From: Hamiltosporidium tvaerminnensis
Lineage: Eukaryota > Microsporidia > Dubosqiidae
Direction of reading: 5' to 3'
DNA length: 64,000 nucleotides
NCBI GenBank assembly: GCA_022605425.2
Contig: CM061249.1
Coordinates: 868,001-932,000, forward strand
Below, in pieces: positions 1 to 11,007 of this stretch (positions are counted from its first letter, which is position 1; every line of letters starts with the position of its first letter). A program made the translations under genes and the position numbers. Below the pieces are notes generated by a model. It was not told where the DNA came from. It saw nothing but the letters and a program-made list of their open reading frames with translations, and made no database searches.

Positions 1-378
1 GATGAGAGAGATATGGAGATTATAAGAAAGCACAAAGGGAAACCTATAAAATTAGGAAAAAATAAAATTATAGAAAAAGTTATTAAAGAAGAATCTAGTT
101 ATGATGATGGAGATATGGAAATTATTAGATATATTAATGGTAAGCCTATAAAATTTAAACGGTTTGTAGATAAAATTGTAAAAGAAAATGAAAAAAAGGA
201 TAAGAATGAAGATAATGAGAAGAAAAGAGTTGATAAGTATAGGGATATATTAAGAGATAAGTTTAAAACATCTCCAGTAAGAAATAAAAAGAAAAAAGGT
301 GATAAAAATGTAGGGGGTATTAATACAAAGACATATTATAGTCTTAAATATGGGACACCGGTACACATAATAAGTTAA
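1..378 (+). CDS. Lys-rich hypothetical protein, 5'-partial
   Basis: The frame is open from the first base of the window, so the ATG at position 13 is probably internal and the gene begins upstream. The visible part is about 125 residues, very rich in Lys, Glu and Asp. It carries an internal duplication: a DMEIIR...GKPIK block occurs twice, about 34 residues apart. The C-terminal third is basic (runs of KKKK) and ends in a short hydrophobic tail. I do not recognise a family. It could be a repetitive structural or nuclear protein, or a low-complexity open frame. The gene is followed by a minisatellite. Confidence 0.45.
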   Translation, partial: DERDMEIIRKHKGKPIKLGKNKIIEKVIKEESSYDDGDMEIIRYINGKPIKFKRFVDKIVKENEKKDKNEDNEKKRVDKYRDILRDKFKTSPVRNKKKKGDKNVGGINTKTYYSLKYGTPVHIIS

Positions 379-429
379 TGTTAAAAGGTATAGAAGAGGC
401 TTGAGAATGTGGGTGTTAGTAAGGTTATT

Positions 430-680
430 TATTTATAGTGTATTAAAGGGGTGTTAAAATAATTATATTTGATTATGGTATTAAAGGGGTGTTAATATAG
501 ATATTTATAGTGTATTAAAGGGGTGTTAATATTTATATATGTTTATAGTGTATTAAAGGGGTGTTAATATAGATATTTATAGTGTATTAAAGATGTGTTA
601 ATATAGATATTTAATTACAGTATTAAAGGGGTGTTAATATTTATATATGTTTATAGTGTATTAAAGGGGTCTTGATATAC
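430..680. repeat. Imperfect tandem repeat, 33-37 bp unit
   Basis: About seven copies of a unit built around GTATTAAAGGGGTGTTAATA with an AT-rich tail lie head to tail between the Lys-rich ORF and the choline kinase gene. Single-base differences and small length changes separate copies, as expected for a slippage-driven minisatellite. No open frame runs through it. Confidence 0.8.
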
Positions 681-860
681 ATATTGATTTGTTTATGGTT
701 ATTTTCACACTATGTTAAAAGGGTATTAAATTTAACACGTTTAAGAAATAAAATAATTTGTTTTTCTCTTTCTCTTATCTTTTATGCAAAACATTGCTAT
801 ATCTTATTTAAATATTAAATTTACTAATCTTAATTAGTAAATTCAAAAAATTTTTTATTC

Positions 861-870
861 ATTCCCTTCT
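861..870 (+). promoter_or_regulatory. CCC motif before choline kinase start
   Basis: The ten bases before the ATG read ATTCCCTTCT, with CCC 5-7 nt upstream of the start codon. Microsporidian genes are known to carry a CCC- or GGG-like signal just before the ATG, linked to transcription start and very short 5' UTRs. Here it supports the choice of the ATG at 871. Confidence 0.5.
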
Positions 871-1782
871 ATGGAAAAAGATATATCTCATGAATTGCAA
901 GAGACAGCTTTAAACATTCTAAACAAACACATACCGGGTAATACCTGGTGTATAGAATTATTTACAAAGGGAAATACCAACACAACTCTCAAATGTACAC
1001 ATTTAGCTGGAATTTCAAAAAATAATAAAATTTTAATTCTCAAAATATTTAAAGAAGACAGCAACAAACTTATTGACAGAGAAAGAGAACACAACAACAT
1101 ACTTATGCTGCACAGTTATAAACTTGCCCCACAAATAATATTTACATTCAGTAACGGTTTCTGTATAGAATATGTACCAGGTACTGATTTAGAACCGTGT
1201 AATTTAAAAAAATATTCAACAGAAATAGCAAAAAAGATAAAAGAATGGCATTCATTACCCATAAAAGGAAATACAATACTTTTCCACACACTTATAAATT
1301 GGTACAACCAAGCCTTTTCAACTCATCATAAAATACTTGAAGAATTACAAATTTTAAAAATAATAAATAATTTGAAGATAAAAATAGAAAATAAAAAATG
1401 TAAATTAGCATTTTGTCATAACGATTTACTTGCCAGTAATATTATAGTAGGAGAAGATAATAAAATATATTTTATTGATTACGAATATTCAGGTATTAAT
1501 TATGCATCTTTTGATATTGCAAACCATTTTTGTGAATATGCTGGATATTCTAATAGTTTTGAAAATATTCCATGTGAAATAGAAATTAAGAAATTTCTAG
1601 AAATTTATTGTTTTAAAGATTCTTTAATTTTATATGAAGAAGTACTTTTATTTATACCGGTGGCACATATTTTTTGGGGGTTGTGGGGTCTTAATAAGAG
1701 GGGAGATTTTGATTTTTATGGATATGCAATTTTTAAGATTAAAGAGGGTGTTAGGTGTTATGAAAAGTTAGAGAAAAAATAA
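871..1782 (+). CDS. Choline/ethanolamine kinase
   Basis: This 303-residue protein should phosphorylate choline or ethanolamine with ATP, the first step of the CDP-choline/CDP-ethanolamine (Kennedy) pathway in the cytoplasm. The catalytic Brenner motif is visible as FCHNDLLASNII (H183, N184, D185, N190). The choline-kinase motif follows as IDYEYSGIN (from I202) and FDIANHFCEY (214-223). An N-lobe Lys in LILKIF (about residue 58) fits the ATP-binding lysine. The length is slightly short for the family (about 350-450), as is usual in microsporidia. The ATG is preceded by a CCC motif. The ANHFCEY ending is more choline-kinase-like than ethanolamine-kinase-like, but substrate cannot be decided from sequence alone. 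The last codons are copied into the downstream minisatellite. Confidence 0.93.
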   Translation: MEKDISHELQETALNILNKHIPGNTWCIELFTKGNTNTTLKCTHLAGISKNNKILILKIFKEDSNKLIDREREHNNILMLHSYKLAPQIIFTFSNGFCIEYVPGTDLEPCNLKKYSTEIAKKIKEWHSLPIKGNTILFHTLINWYNQAFSTHHKILEELQILKIINNLKIKIENKKCKLAFCHNDLLASNIIVGEDNKIYFIDYEYSGINYASFDIANHFCEYAGYSNSFENIPCEIEIKKFLEIYCFKDSLILYEEVLLFIPVAHIFWGLWGLNKRGDFDFYGYAIFKIKEGVRCYEKLEKK

Positions 1783-2110
1783 AAATTTTAAAGGGTTTTA
1801 GGTGAAAGAAGAGGTGTTAGTGTATCTGGGGTATTGTGTTATGAAAAGTTAGAGAAAAAATTTAAATTTTAAATTTTAAAGGGTTTTAGGTGAAAGAAGA
1901 GGTGTTAGTGTATGTGGGGTATTGTGTTATGAAAAGTTAGAGAAAATTTTTAAATTTAAAATTTTAAAGAGGTTTGGGTGAAAAAGAGGAGGTGTTAGTG
2001 TATGTGGGGTATTGTGTTATGAAAAGTTAGAGAAAATTTTTAAATTTTAAATTTTAAAGAGGTTTAGGTGAAAGAGGAGGTGTTAGTTTGAGAGGAGGGT
2101 ATTAAGTAAA
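1747..2110 (+). repeat. Minisatellite that includes the choline kinase 3' end
   Basis: The segment GTGTTATGAAAAGTTAGAGA, which encodes the last residues of the kinase, recurs at about 1755, 1836, 1924 and 2014, giving units of 81-90 bp. Each is followed by an AT-rich stretch and then GGTGAAAGAAGAGGTGTTAG. A degenerate fifth copy lies near 2090-2135. The first copy is coding and the others are downstream of the stop. Confidence 0.8.
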
Positions 2111-2259
2111 GAGAGGGTGTTAAATGTTATAATAAAAGTTTTAAAATGATTTTTAATATTTGAGGAGATTTTTTTTATCTTTTTTAGGTGAAAAAAGAGT
2201 TTAAGTAACATTTCATTAAATATTTTTTGGTAAAAAAATTAAATTTATTTGTAAAATAC

Positions 2260-2664
2260 TTATTCATAGTAATTCTCATCACTTTCTATGTTTAAATCTT
2301 CTCTATCCACAAGTTCTACTTCTTCGTAATCGTTATCAATACAACTGTTAGTGTTTGAAGATTCTTTGCTGGATGTAGAAGAATCACTTTCTATAATGAA
2401 GGAGGTGGATGGTTTTTGGGTGGAGATGGAATATCCGTAGTATTTTTGTAGTTCGGGTGGTAATATTTCTAGCGGAACTGATTGGATGACTTTTTGGTGG
2501 TTGGAAAGTGGTTCTTTATAATATTTGTCGGAATATCTTTGTATTTCGTGTTTTTGTGGTTGGTTTATTGATATTTTATCGTAATATTTTGATAATTCAT
2601 CTTGTATTTGTAGATAAGAGTTGGTTTCGTCTGATTCATAATTTTTATGGTTCAAATCTTTCAT
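2260..2664 (-). CDS. Small acidic hypothetical protein
   Basis: This is a 134-residue open frame on the minus strand starting with ATG at 2664. The N-terminal two thirds are rich in Tyr, Gln, Lys and Ser. The C-terminal third is strongly acidic and Ser-rich (SDSSTSSKESS, then DNDYEEVELVDRED). There is no signal peptide, membrane segment or recognisable domain. The mixed, non-repetitive amino-acid use and the unbroken frame in very AT-rich DNA support a real gene, but no C-run lies before its start. Function unknown. Confidence 0.5.
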   Translation of the reverse strand: MKDLNHKNYESDETNSYLQIQDELSKYYDKISINQPQKHEIQRYSDKYYKEPLSNHQKVIQSVPLEILPPELQKYYGYSISTQKPSTSFIIESDSSTSSKESSNTNSCIDNDYEEVELVDREDLNIESDENYYE

Positions 2665-3529
2665 AGCAGTAGATATGGTGTTTTAAAATATGTGGTTTTA
2701 TTTATTTGGTGGTAAACGTTTTTAGAAAAAAAATATAATTTTTTGAAAATATTGAATGATAAATTAAATGTGTTGAATTAAAAATGAATTTTTATGGTTA
2801 AAAATAGTATTTTAAACATATAAATAAACATTTTTGTTTAAATAAATAGAATATTTTAATGAAAAAAAAAGTTAAAAGTACATACCAAATTAAAAATAAA
2901 CTAAATATAAAATATATTTTTTTAAGATTAGTTGGAGAATGAAAATATTTGTTAAAATATCGTTTAAATTAAATGCATTTATTTGATGATTAGAGAAGTA
3001 ATTTACAGGTGAAGTAAATATATTTATACAAATAGAAATATTTACAAAAAATTGCTTTTAAATGTAGCTATTTTTAAAAATATTCATGCAAATTATCTAA
3101 TTAACAACTCTTGCTATATCTTGAAATTAAATAAATTAAGAGCAGTTTATTTAAAAATCAACATGAAAAACATAATTTTGTAAACAATAACACAACTTAG
3201 TAAAAACCCTACACAATATATCAATAGCACACTTAATTTTTTCAATTTACTAAAATTTCTTTTATTATCAAACTTTAGAAAAGAATTGAGCAACATTTAA
3301 CAAAACAAAGAAGAAACATTTTTAAACATTCGATTTCCAATTATTTTATTTCCAGACATATAAGTACCAATAAAAATAGAACATGTAGTTTATTGTTTAA
3401 GATAAAAAAAAACCTTATCACTTAAGATATCATGATTCCTCAATCAAAAATATTTTTAATATTTTTTAATCAAAATATATTTCCTTATAAAACACATGTT
3501 TTATCAAACGGGTCTTTAACATTAATTTC
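2665..3529. other. AT-rich intergenic DNA without recognised features
   Basis: I see no credible coding frame, structural RNA or long repeat here. The stretch has A and T homopolymer runs and many stops in all frames. Confidence 0.6.
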
Positions 3530-4085
3530 TAGAAGAAAATGATAATTCACATTTATATATTCTTTATTTAAATAAGATTTGTATTCATATTATTATTCCT
3601 AGAAGTTAAAAGAAAATGATAAATCCCATTTATATATTCTTTATTTAAATAAGATTTGTATTCATATTATTATTCCTAGAAGTTAAAAGAAAATGATAAA
3701 TCCCATTTATATATTCTTTATTTATATAAGATTTGTATTCATATTATTATTCCTAGAAGTTAAAAGAAAATGATAAATCCCATTTATATATTCGTTATTT
3801 AAATAAGATTTGTATTCATATTATTATTCCTAGAGTTAAAAGAAAATGATAAATCCCATTTATATATTCTTTATTTATATAAGATTTGTATTCATATTAT
3901 TATTCCTAGAAGTTAAAAGAAAATGATAAATCCCATTTATATATTCGTTATTTAAATAAGATTTGTATTCATATTATTATTCCTAGAGTTAAAAGAAAAT
4001 GATATTCACATTTATATATTCGTTATTTAAATAAGATTTGTTTTCATATTATTATTCCTAGAAGTTAAAAGAAAATAATTTTCAT
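3530..4085. repeat. 76-77 bp tandem minisatellite, about 7 copies
   Basis: Copies begin near 3537, 3614, 3691, 3768, 3844, 3921, 3997 and 4073, a regular 76-77 bp period. The unit contains AAATGATAAATCCCATTTAT, then a TTTGTATTCATATTATTATT block and CCTAGAAGTTAAAAG. Copies differ by only a few substitutions, so the array is young or homogenised. It lies 3' of the Brl1/Brr6-like gene. Confidence 0.92.
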
Positions 4086-4158
4086 GATTCTATAAGAATT
4101 TTCATAATTGGTTTCTTAATTTAAATTTTGAAAATAATTCACAAATTTTAAATTCAAA

Positions 4159-4818
4159 TTATTTTTTAGAATTCTTATTTCTAAAAATTAAAAATAAAAC
4201 AAAAAAACCTGCGAAAATTGATGTGGTTTTGAATGAAAATTTACGAACAAAAGCATCACAAACATCTCCCAATACTTCTACAAATATACGAGTGAACTCT
4301 GCACTATCGATACCTCTCTGCATATTGCATTCCCATTCCATACATAATTTATTTAGCGCGGGTACTCGTGTACTTGGATGACATTTATTTACAAAATAAT
4401 TTTTTTTACTTTCTTCTATAATTTTTGAAATCTGTATTTTTCTTTGAAAAATTCTGTTTCTTACATCTTTTTGTATACCAAAAGCAATGGCAACCAAAGT
4501 ATAGGAGAGTATTGTAATGATTAAAATATTAAAGAAAAGATGGAGATAACTTATAATAACAAAAGGTGCATTTAAGATATACGGTTTTATATCCGAAAAT
4601 TTCCATTTTTGACGGTCTTTTTGTTCGCTTTCAACTTTTTTTTCTACATTTCTTTCATTTTCTTGTATTTTATAGTCTGGTAAATACAAAGGAAAGGTGT
4701 TTTCTATTTTTCTTTTTTTTATTGGTGAAAGGTATTTACATTTTTCAAGAATAATTTCTTTTTGTTTCATATTTTTCCACTTTAATTCCATTTCTACATT
4801 TAAAGGTACCTCTTTCAT
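4159..4818 (-). CDS. Brl1/Brr6-like nuclear envelope membrane protein
   Basis: This 219-residue protein resembles the Brl1/Brr6 family, integral proteins of the nuclear envelope/ER that act in nuclear pore complex assembly and membrane lipid homeostasis in fungi. The signature is a Cys-rich lumenal stretch, NKCHPSTRVPALNKLCMEWEC (C146, P148, R151, P153, L155, C159, E161, W162, C164), with a later Cys at 187. It lies between two hydrophobic segments (about 85-114 and 199-212). Residues 165-195 could form the family's membrane-binding helix. The N-terminal 80 residues are basic and charged. CCC lies five bases before the ATG on the coding strand. The gene is convergent with nothing close by and is followed by a minisatellite. 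The call rests on the Cys/Pro/Trp pattern plus topology. Confidence 0.8.
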   Translation of the reverse strand: MKEVPLNVEMELKWKNMKQKEIILEKCKYLSPIKKRKIENTFPLYLPDYKIQENERNVEKKVESEQKDRQKWKFSDIKPYILNAPFVIISYLHLFFNILIITILSYTLVAIAFGIQKDVRNRIFQRKIQISKIIEESKKNYFVNKCHPSTRVPALNKLCMEWECNMQRGIDSAEFTRIFVEVLGDVCDAFVRKFSFKTTSIFAGFFVLFLIFRNKNSKK

Positions 4819-4820
4819 TT

Positions 4821-4827
4821 GTGGGTC
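4821..4827 (-). promoter_or_regulatory. CCC motif before the Brl1/Brr6-like start
   Basis: On the minus strand the bases just before the ATG read CGACCCACAA, placing CCC 5-7 nt upstream of the start. This matches the start-proximal CCC seen at other intact genes in the window. Confidence 0.45.
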
Positions 4828-6118
4828 GAAACTTAAATATTTTATGTTCGTAAAAATTTTTTTTAGAAAGAGACAAGAAAGATTAACAAATTTTTAATCT
4901 TTAACGTTTTCTTTAAAATTTTATAGCCGTTCAAAAAGAAAAAGAAAAAAATGATTTATGAGATTATAAGCAATAAAATTATTTTATATATTTTGTCTTT
5001 TTAGAAAATCATTTCCATCTTTTTACCCGTCTTGTTTCCAGATGTCCAATTATTCTACTCAATATGTAAATTTATAAGCCTACTTGTCTCATTTAATATA
5101 TTCTTAAACCTAGATTTAAATATTTTTCATATTTAGGAATTAAAATATTATTCGTCGTTGCAAGGCACCCGTAACAAATTAAGATTGTATAATTTTAAAT
5201 TTCCTGTATTGCATTTCACTATACAGTTTCCCGGATTGCAGGATTATTTTGTTCTGTCATTTGTTCTCAAAACCTTCACAGCAAATGGATTTATATTTTT
5301 GATATTTGACTATATGCTGCAATTTTTTGTTTTTTACAGCCCCGTACGCTACATTTAGTCTACTTATATTAAAAGAATCTCGGTTTATTACATAAGAAAT
5401 TTTTGAATGCATTTGAAAACAAACATAACATTTTGACTAAAAAGTTGCAGTCTTGTAATTTATACTTTTTCGAATAAATTTAGATAGAAATATATATTTC
5501 AATGACTATTTGAAATAAAATTTATTAGTTTAATTAAAATTTCAATAGAATTTTTATTACATTTGGCATGAGTTACTGTGAATATGTCTAAATCTACTTT
5601 TTTGTACACATTTAAGGCAGTATTTACACCAAAAAATAATTCATAATTTGGATTGGAAGTTTAAGTTTCAAAGTACAAGAGAATTATATATATATAATAA
5701 CAGTCTGTTTTGGGCGTCTATTATGAGCATATCCGGGTATATTTTACTTTTAATTAGTAAAGGCTTCACCAGCTTCCCTAAATTTCCGAATAAGGATACT
5801 TTCCCTCAGTACTTAATATATATCATGAATTTTAATTTTTAGAAAACTGTTATCGACAGTTCTATTTTCATTTATGAGTCAATTGCATAAATTAATGATA
5901 CTAACCTGTTTTTTTCGAGCCTCATATAACTTTTAATGTAGTTTTCGGTTTCCATTTCTTTGTATAATTTATTACTGAAGAATTTTTAAATCTTTCTTTG
6001 GTGATACTCTTAAATTCTATGCTCATATAGAGAAAGCTTTGATCAGGTTAATAGATTTTTTTTCATCCACGTTTAGACTTGATCGTTTTTAGCTTCAAAT
6101 GTATAGATTCGCTTCAGC
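4828..6118. other. Gene-free stretch
   Basis: Only short, hydrophobic or low-complexity open frames occur here (for example 5158-5358 and 5648-5842), with no motif or initiation context to support them. The DNA near 5150-5350 has more balanced base composition and may be an old coding relic, but I cannot assign it. Confidence 0.5.
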
Positions 6119-6379
6119 TCAATAAATAAAATCCTTTTTACGTCTGCCATAATTTTCAGGAAGGCAGCTAACTTCAACGTACGTCTCTAACAAGGAAATC
6201 GTCTTCCTGCTCACCGTTCCTCTGTTATTGTGTAAAGAATTGTTTTTATAAACAAAATAATCGTCTTTATTAGTTTTATTCATCATGGCACACCCTTGTT
6301 TTCTTTTAAAATATAAATGAAAAATTTTATATTTTTGTGATATAAATAATATCACAACTTCAAATCTTATTTTGTACAA
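6119..6379 (-). pseudogene. Coding relic of a dispersed protein (related to 39.4 kb)
   Basis: The minus-strand frame encodes RGTVSRKTISLLETYVEV followed by a short C-terminal part. The segment at 6145-6240 is recognisably similar in DNA and protein to the plus strand at 39,368-39,480 (RTVTRKAIFLLETYFKPS). Both share the exact string CTTGTTAGAGACGTAC. The upstream part is hydrophobic and looks non-coding. I read this as the remnant of a repeated gene, perhaps from a transposable element, and cannot name the family. Confidence 0.45.
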
Positions 6380-7100
6380 ATATTTTAAATCCGGCGCAAA
6401 AATTCAGCTGTTCTTGAGTAACACAACGAACTACTCAACATCTATTTTGGGTTGAATTATCTCCCAATAATTTTAACTCAACATTTTCAAATTAATATCA
6501 ATTGTGTCATGTGTTTTTTTCTTTCTCCAGTCTGACGAAGTAACTTTATTTAATATTTTTTTCTTTAATACATAATAAAAGACTCAGTTTGGGCATAATT
6601 CCAACATTTAAACGTCTTAGTTCGGTGATTTATAAAATAATCGGTGTGAAAACATTGATTTACTTTTTGTTTGAATAAAAATACTTAATTTTCAGTTATT
6701 ACATGGGAATTTATACAGCGTTGATAAGGTCTATAAAACTGTAAAAATTTTTCTACAATTCAGTTAATTTTTATTTAACTAGATTAGACACCACGAACGA
6801 GCGTATGGGTAAATATGATGTTAAAATATGGACAGTTGACCTTGTTAATTCTCTTGGGGATGATATACTCTTAGACAGAAAATAACATATACCCAAGAAG
6901 CCAGAAAAACCAAAAAGCAGATTAGAATTGTTCGTTTGGGGTAATAACATTTTCAAAACCTCTTAAAGCTGCTAATACAATTTTAAATAGAAGTTTAACA
7001 GGATCAATAAAATTTAGACTAAGCTAGAATACCGCTCATATTGAGAATATCTAAGAAAGGCTTCTATCTGCAAACATATTCTAAGCAGTAGATATTAACA
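6380..7100. other. Gene-free stretch
   Basis: I see no supported gene. A short plus-strand frame at about 6782-6886 (ending GDDILLDRK then stop) could be a coding remnant but is too short to assign. Confidence 0.45.
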
Positions 7101-7262
7101 GAGAACGATGAACTAGTTTGTCAACTAAATAGTACTGCACACCTTTTTATGTAAAGCCTTTGGGGACAGGTATCTTAGAGGATATAAATAGAGTATCGCG
7201 AGTGCAATTATTTATTTTGAATCCAATATTGTGTTTATCTAATCAAAACATGATAACATACT
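7101..7262 (+). repeat. Decayed relative of the 730-bp dispersed repeat
   Basis: This stretch follows the order of the last 150 bases or so of the repeat at 40,037-40,768: a ...CACACCT..., AAAGCCTTTGGGGACAGGTA, GCAATTATTTAT and AACATGATAACA succession corresponds to CACACCTGGTAG, AAAGGCTTTGGGACGTAGGT, GCAGTTATTTAT and TAATGTCATGAAAACA. It is heavily substituted, so it is an old copy in the same orientation. Confidence 0.55.
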
Positions 7263-7525
7263 CCACTTTTTTAAAAAAAAATTTTAAAATATGTTTATAG
7301 AAATACAATTTTATATTTTTCTGAAAGATTTATAGGTTTCTACTTGAAGAATCTAAATTCTATGCTAAAACCTCGGAACTCTGGAATAGTTAGTATCCCT
7401 AAAAATATGCAAAAAATGTTCAATATTAGAAGAATATTAGCATAAAATTTACGAATGAATATTATGATAAGAAAGCTTTATAAATAATTAAAAGGATAAA
7501 AAATATTTATTCAATATTCACAGGC

Positions 7526-9861
7526 CTAAAGGTTCCGAATTAAGACTTTTTTAGGTTCAAATCCTTTATTTATGCACGAAACAATTTCTTCTAAGAATTC
7601 CCCATATGCTTGATATTCAAGAACAATGTAATCTTGGCTTACGAAATGCATTTTAAAATCCCAAATCTTTATCTGCTGAATATTATAGCCCCGGAAATTA
7701 AGTTCTTTAAGCTTTTGCAGTTTTGCAAAAAATTTCAAATCGGCTTCAGATATCGGGATTTTTATCAAATACATTCTTTTATTTTGTATTCTGTTGAAAT
7801 ACAAAATAATTCTGAAAAAAAAATATTATTTAAACAAATCATTTCGATTTTTAGTTGTTCTAAATTTAGTAAATTATTAAGTGCATATGAATCAGATTTT
7901 GTAATACTCAACCACTCTAGATTCAGTTTTTTTATACTTACTAGATCAAAATTTTGAAACAAATTCTTTAAAGAAACTGGATTAGGTTCAGATTCTATTA
8001 TATGATTTTCAGGTAAAGTAAAGTTAAAATTTAAATGTGTCCTTGAAAGTCCACCCAAATAAATAATCTCTTGGATATTTTCAATATTTAATTCTTTAAT
8101 ATAAAAAATTTGAGTTTCAGAAGGATTAAACTTTAACGTACTACTAAATGTGAAATATACATCCTTGACTTCAGTCATAAAGTTTACAAATTGATAAAAA
8201 TACCCGAAATCATCATGGTTTTTTGATCGAAAACAAAAATACTTAATAGATTTGTTTCTAATTTCGATATCATCATCTTTAAAAGATATATCACAATTTT
8301 TTTATTGTTAGACTTTTAAGTTTGTTAATATTTAGAATATCTGCTACAAAATTAGAGGTTATTTTGGAATCCGCAATTCTAAGCTTTTTAATATTTTCTT
8401 CTAATATTGTTTCTTTGGGTGTGAACTGATACAAATCCAAGTTTGTTAAAGTAATCGAAATATTGTAAAAAGTACCTTTGTAATCAAAATAACATCCAAT
8501 TTTCCAATATTTAGAGGCGATATTTACAACCTCTAATAATTTAAATTTACTTGTATTCTCATTTCGCCTCAAAAAATCTTACATATAAATTTTGATTTTC
8601 TAGGGGCATATTTTTGAGATATGTAACCAATTTTTTTAGTGAATATTCTGGGTATCCATGACGCTGTATATTTATTTCTATTTCCTTAATTAATTTAAGA
8701 TTCTCCGGATAATTGATTTGCGTAACTGTTTTTGGTTTAGTCGGCCTGGTTTCCTCAAAAAATATGAATTCGCTCATTTTGTTCAAATAATCTAATAATA
8801 TTAAATAATTTTCTATTTTAGATCTTATGAAAACAATTTTTTTAATATTTATAAAGTTCAAATTTGCATCGATACATCTAATGATTTCAGAAAATATATA
8901 AACTTTGAAAAATAAAATCTCTTCAACCTTCTTTTTTATATTTTTTAAAACCAAGCAATAATCTGTAACATTTGTTTCATTTAATTCACTTATATGTACA
9001 TACTTTATATTCAATGTATTTAATATTAAGATAAATAGATTTATGCTCTTTCGATTCCCTGCTATTCTTTCTGAGAATAACATCCTGAATTCATAGCCTA
9101 ATGATAAAATTTTTTGTCTATCTTCGGTATATACAGCTTGATATTTATAATCAATATAACAATAGGATTTCTTAACGAAAAATGGAGAAAAAAAATCGGC
9201 TCTCGAGTTCAACATTTTTAAATATTCTTGCGATATTATTTTAAAGCATTCGTGAGAGAAATAATCTTGTTTCGAGAAATAAAACATTGTTTTATGAACA
9301 TCAAAATGAATAATATCGTTGGAGTTGGCTAGAGAATATAAAATTGTTTTTATCTTTATTCCGTAATATATTATCAAGTTTGATTCTAAAATATTCTATG
9401 AAATACAATATTGTATAAAACTTGTGAATGGTAATTTCTTCATTCATTAAATAAAATGAAATTAAAACAGAATAAAAGATTAGAAAATCAGACTCTTTTA
9501 TATGTTGACATAGAAATATTTCAATGTTTGAATTCATATCCTTTAATTTTTCAAATGGTTCAAAACTATGGCTAAATTTTGCGGTATCTTTTATTACATA
9601 CTGATTATATTGCCTATTTTCATTTCTAAAAAGCATTTCTTTGAAACAATCAATTACTTTCGTGTCCAAAATACTACCTCTTTTAATTTGGCAAAGGCAT
9701 TCAGTTTCTGTTGCAATTGAGTTTGAATATATGTCTTTGTTATCTTTCAAGACGTTAAATACTATATCTCTTTCACTTGAATAATATACAAAAAATAAAA
9801 TATAAAAACCAAATGAAAAATAAAAAAAATTTATATGCGAATACCGCTTGCCAAATTTCAT
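7526..9861 (-). pseudogene. Broken leucine-rich-repeat family gene
   Basis: Five minus-strand open frames follow one another in order (9861-9301, 9377-8559, 8572-8291, 8178-7765, 7804-7526), each in a different frame from the next. The overlaps and the gap at 8179-8290 imply at least four frame breaks. The combined span of about 2.3 kb matches the intact LRR gene at 34,935-37,202. The first frame opens with a basic start and a hydrophobic segment (FFYFSFGFYILFFVYY) like a signal anchor. Later frames carry LRR-like Leu/Ile/Asn spacing (IKKLNLEWLSITKS, NLLNLEQLKIE, KELNFRGYNIQQIKI). It is most likely a pseudogene. Sequencing error at so many places is the alternative. Confidence 0.65.
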
Positions 9862-11007
9862 AAATTTTAGAAAAAAAATTGTATTTATAGTTTTAAAACC
9901 AATTTACCATTTCGGGATTCCTTATAAAATAATTCAGTTTTGGTTCATGTAAAATTATAAATGTTTCTAAGAATCGAAATTTATTCTATATTCCAATTTT
10001 TGATTGTATATTTCTAGATTCAACTTTGAAAAATACAGTAATTTTAGTGATCTATTGTTCTTGAATTTTTCAAAAAAGCGATTCGACTGTTCTTTAGATT
10101 TTATAAATCTATTTCTTCCTAATTATTTTTCAATTATATTTTTTTATAGTTCTAAGATTTTTTTTTAAATAAAAAAGTAGTACTAAGATCAGTCTAAATT
10201 TAGAATTAAAATTTCTTTAAAATGGCTACTCACGAATGTATCAAAAGCACAGTAATAGATTATTGTGTAACATTGACTGTTTTTAGCTGCTATGGTTTTT
10301 TCTAATATTATTTGCAACATTTTTTTTAAACATCTATCTTTAATCTCATTCATTATTTCTAGCAATAAATCGAGGCGCGAAAATAGTAATTTTCGTTCAA
10401 ATTTAAAAAAAGTAGTTTTCAACTAAATTTATTTACTATTTTTTATGTTGTTCTCTGATCCATGGTTCGGATATTTTGTGCGCTTTGAGTTCATTTTTTC
10501 AAAAAACATTTTTACATATGCCCAATCTTTTTTTGACTATTTTTTAAGTCAAATCCAATCAACTTATATTTTTTAAAGTTTGTTGGAAAGTTTTTTTTAC
10601 TTTTTAAGTTATGTTGATGAATTAAGGAGGATTCATTTTCTGGCTTGCGTTTATTTTTCAGGAAAAGAAAGTGTGCAATGATCGTAAAACCTAACAAATA
10701 AAAAAAATGTTTATGAAATGCCTATAACTTGACGAAGCCTCAATTAACAGTTGAATTGTGTTCCATCTGTGGGGAAAAAGCTAAATGCATATGAATTACG
10801 GAGATTTTGTGCATTTTAAATGGGTTAAAGCTACTCGGAAGAATTCAGAATATCATATTTCACCGAAATCTAAGAATATGAACGATAATATTTCGCTCTT
10901 TATTGGTTTCCATTGCGCATGTTCTTTACATTTCATGTTTCAAATACGTCAAAGTAATCGATTCTCTGTTTATCTTGATTACGATATTATCTACTGATAA
11001 TTACTCC
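9862..11007. other. No supported gene; short repeat near 10.7 kb
   Basis: Short minus-strand frames at 10,189-10,422 and 10,512-10,697 have no motif and no neighbours that support them. The segment 10,707-10,765 (TGTTTATGAAATGCCTATAA, then GAAGCCTCAATTAACAGTTG) resembles 17,303-17,365 in the same orientation and may be part of a dispersed element. Confidence 0.4.

Noticed and set aside
3530-4085. Possible CRISPR-like array
   Set aside because: The whole 76-77 bp unit is repeated with no unique spacers, and the host is eukaryotic. It is an ordinary minisatellite.
5158-5842. Two plus-strand frames of 60-66 codons
   Set aside because: Phe/Ile-rich composition, no start signal, no motif and no conserved neighbour.
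7547-7565. tRNA T-loop-like GGTTCAAATCC
   Set aside because: No matching acceptor, D or anticodon arms, and it lies in the broken LRR coding region.
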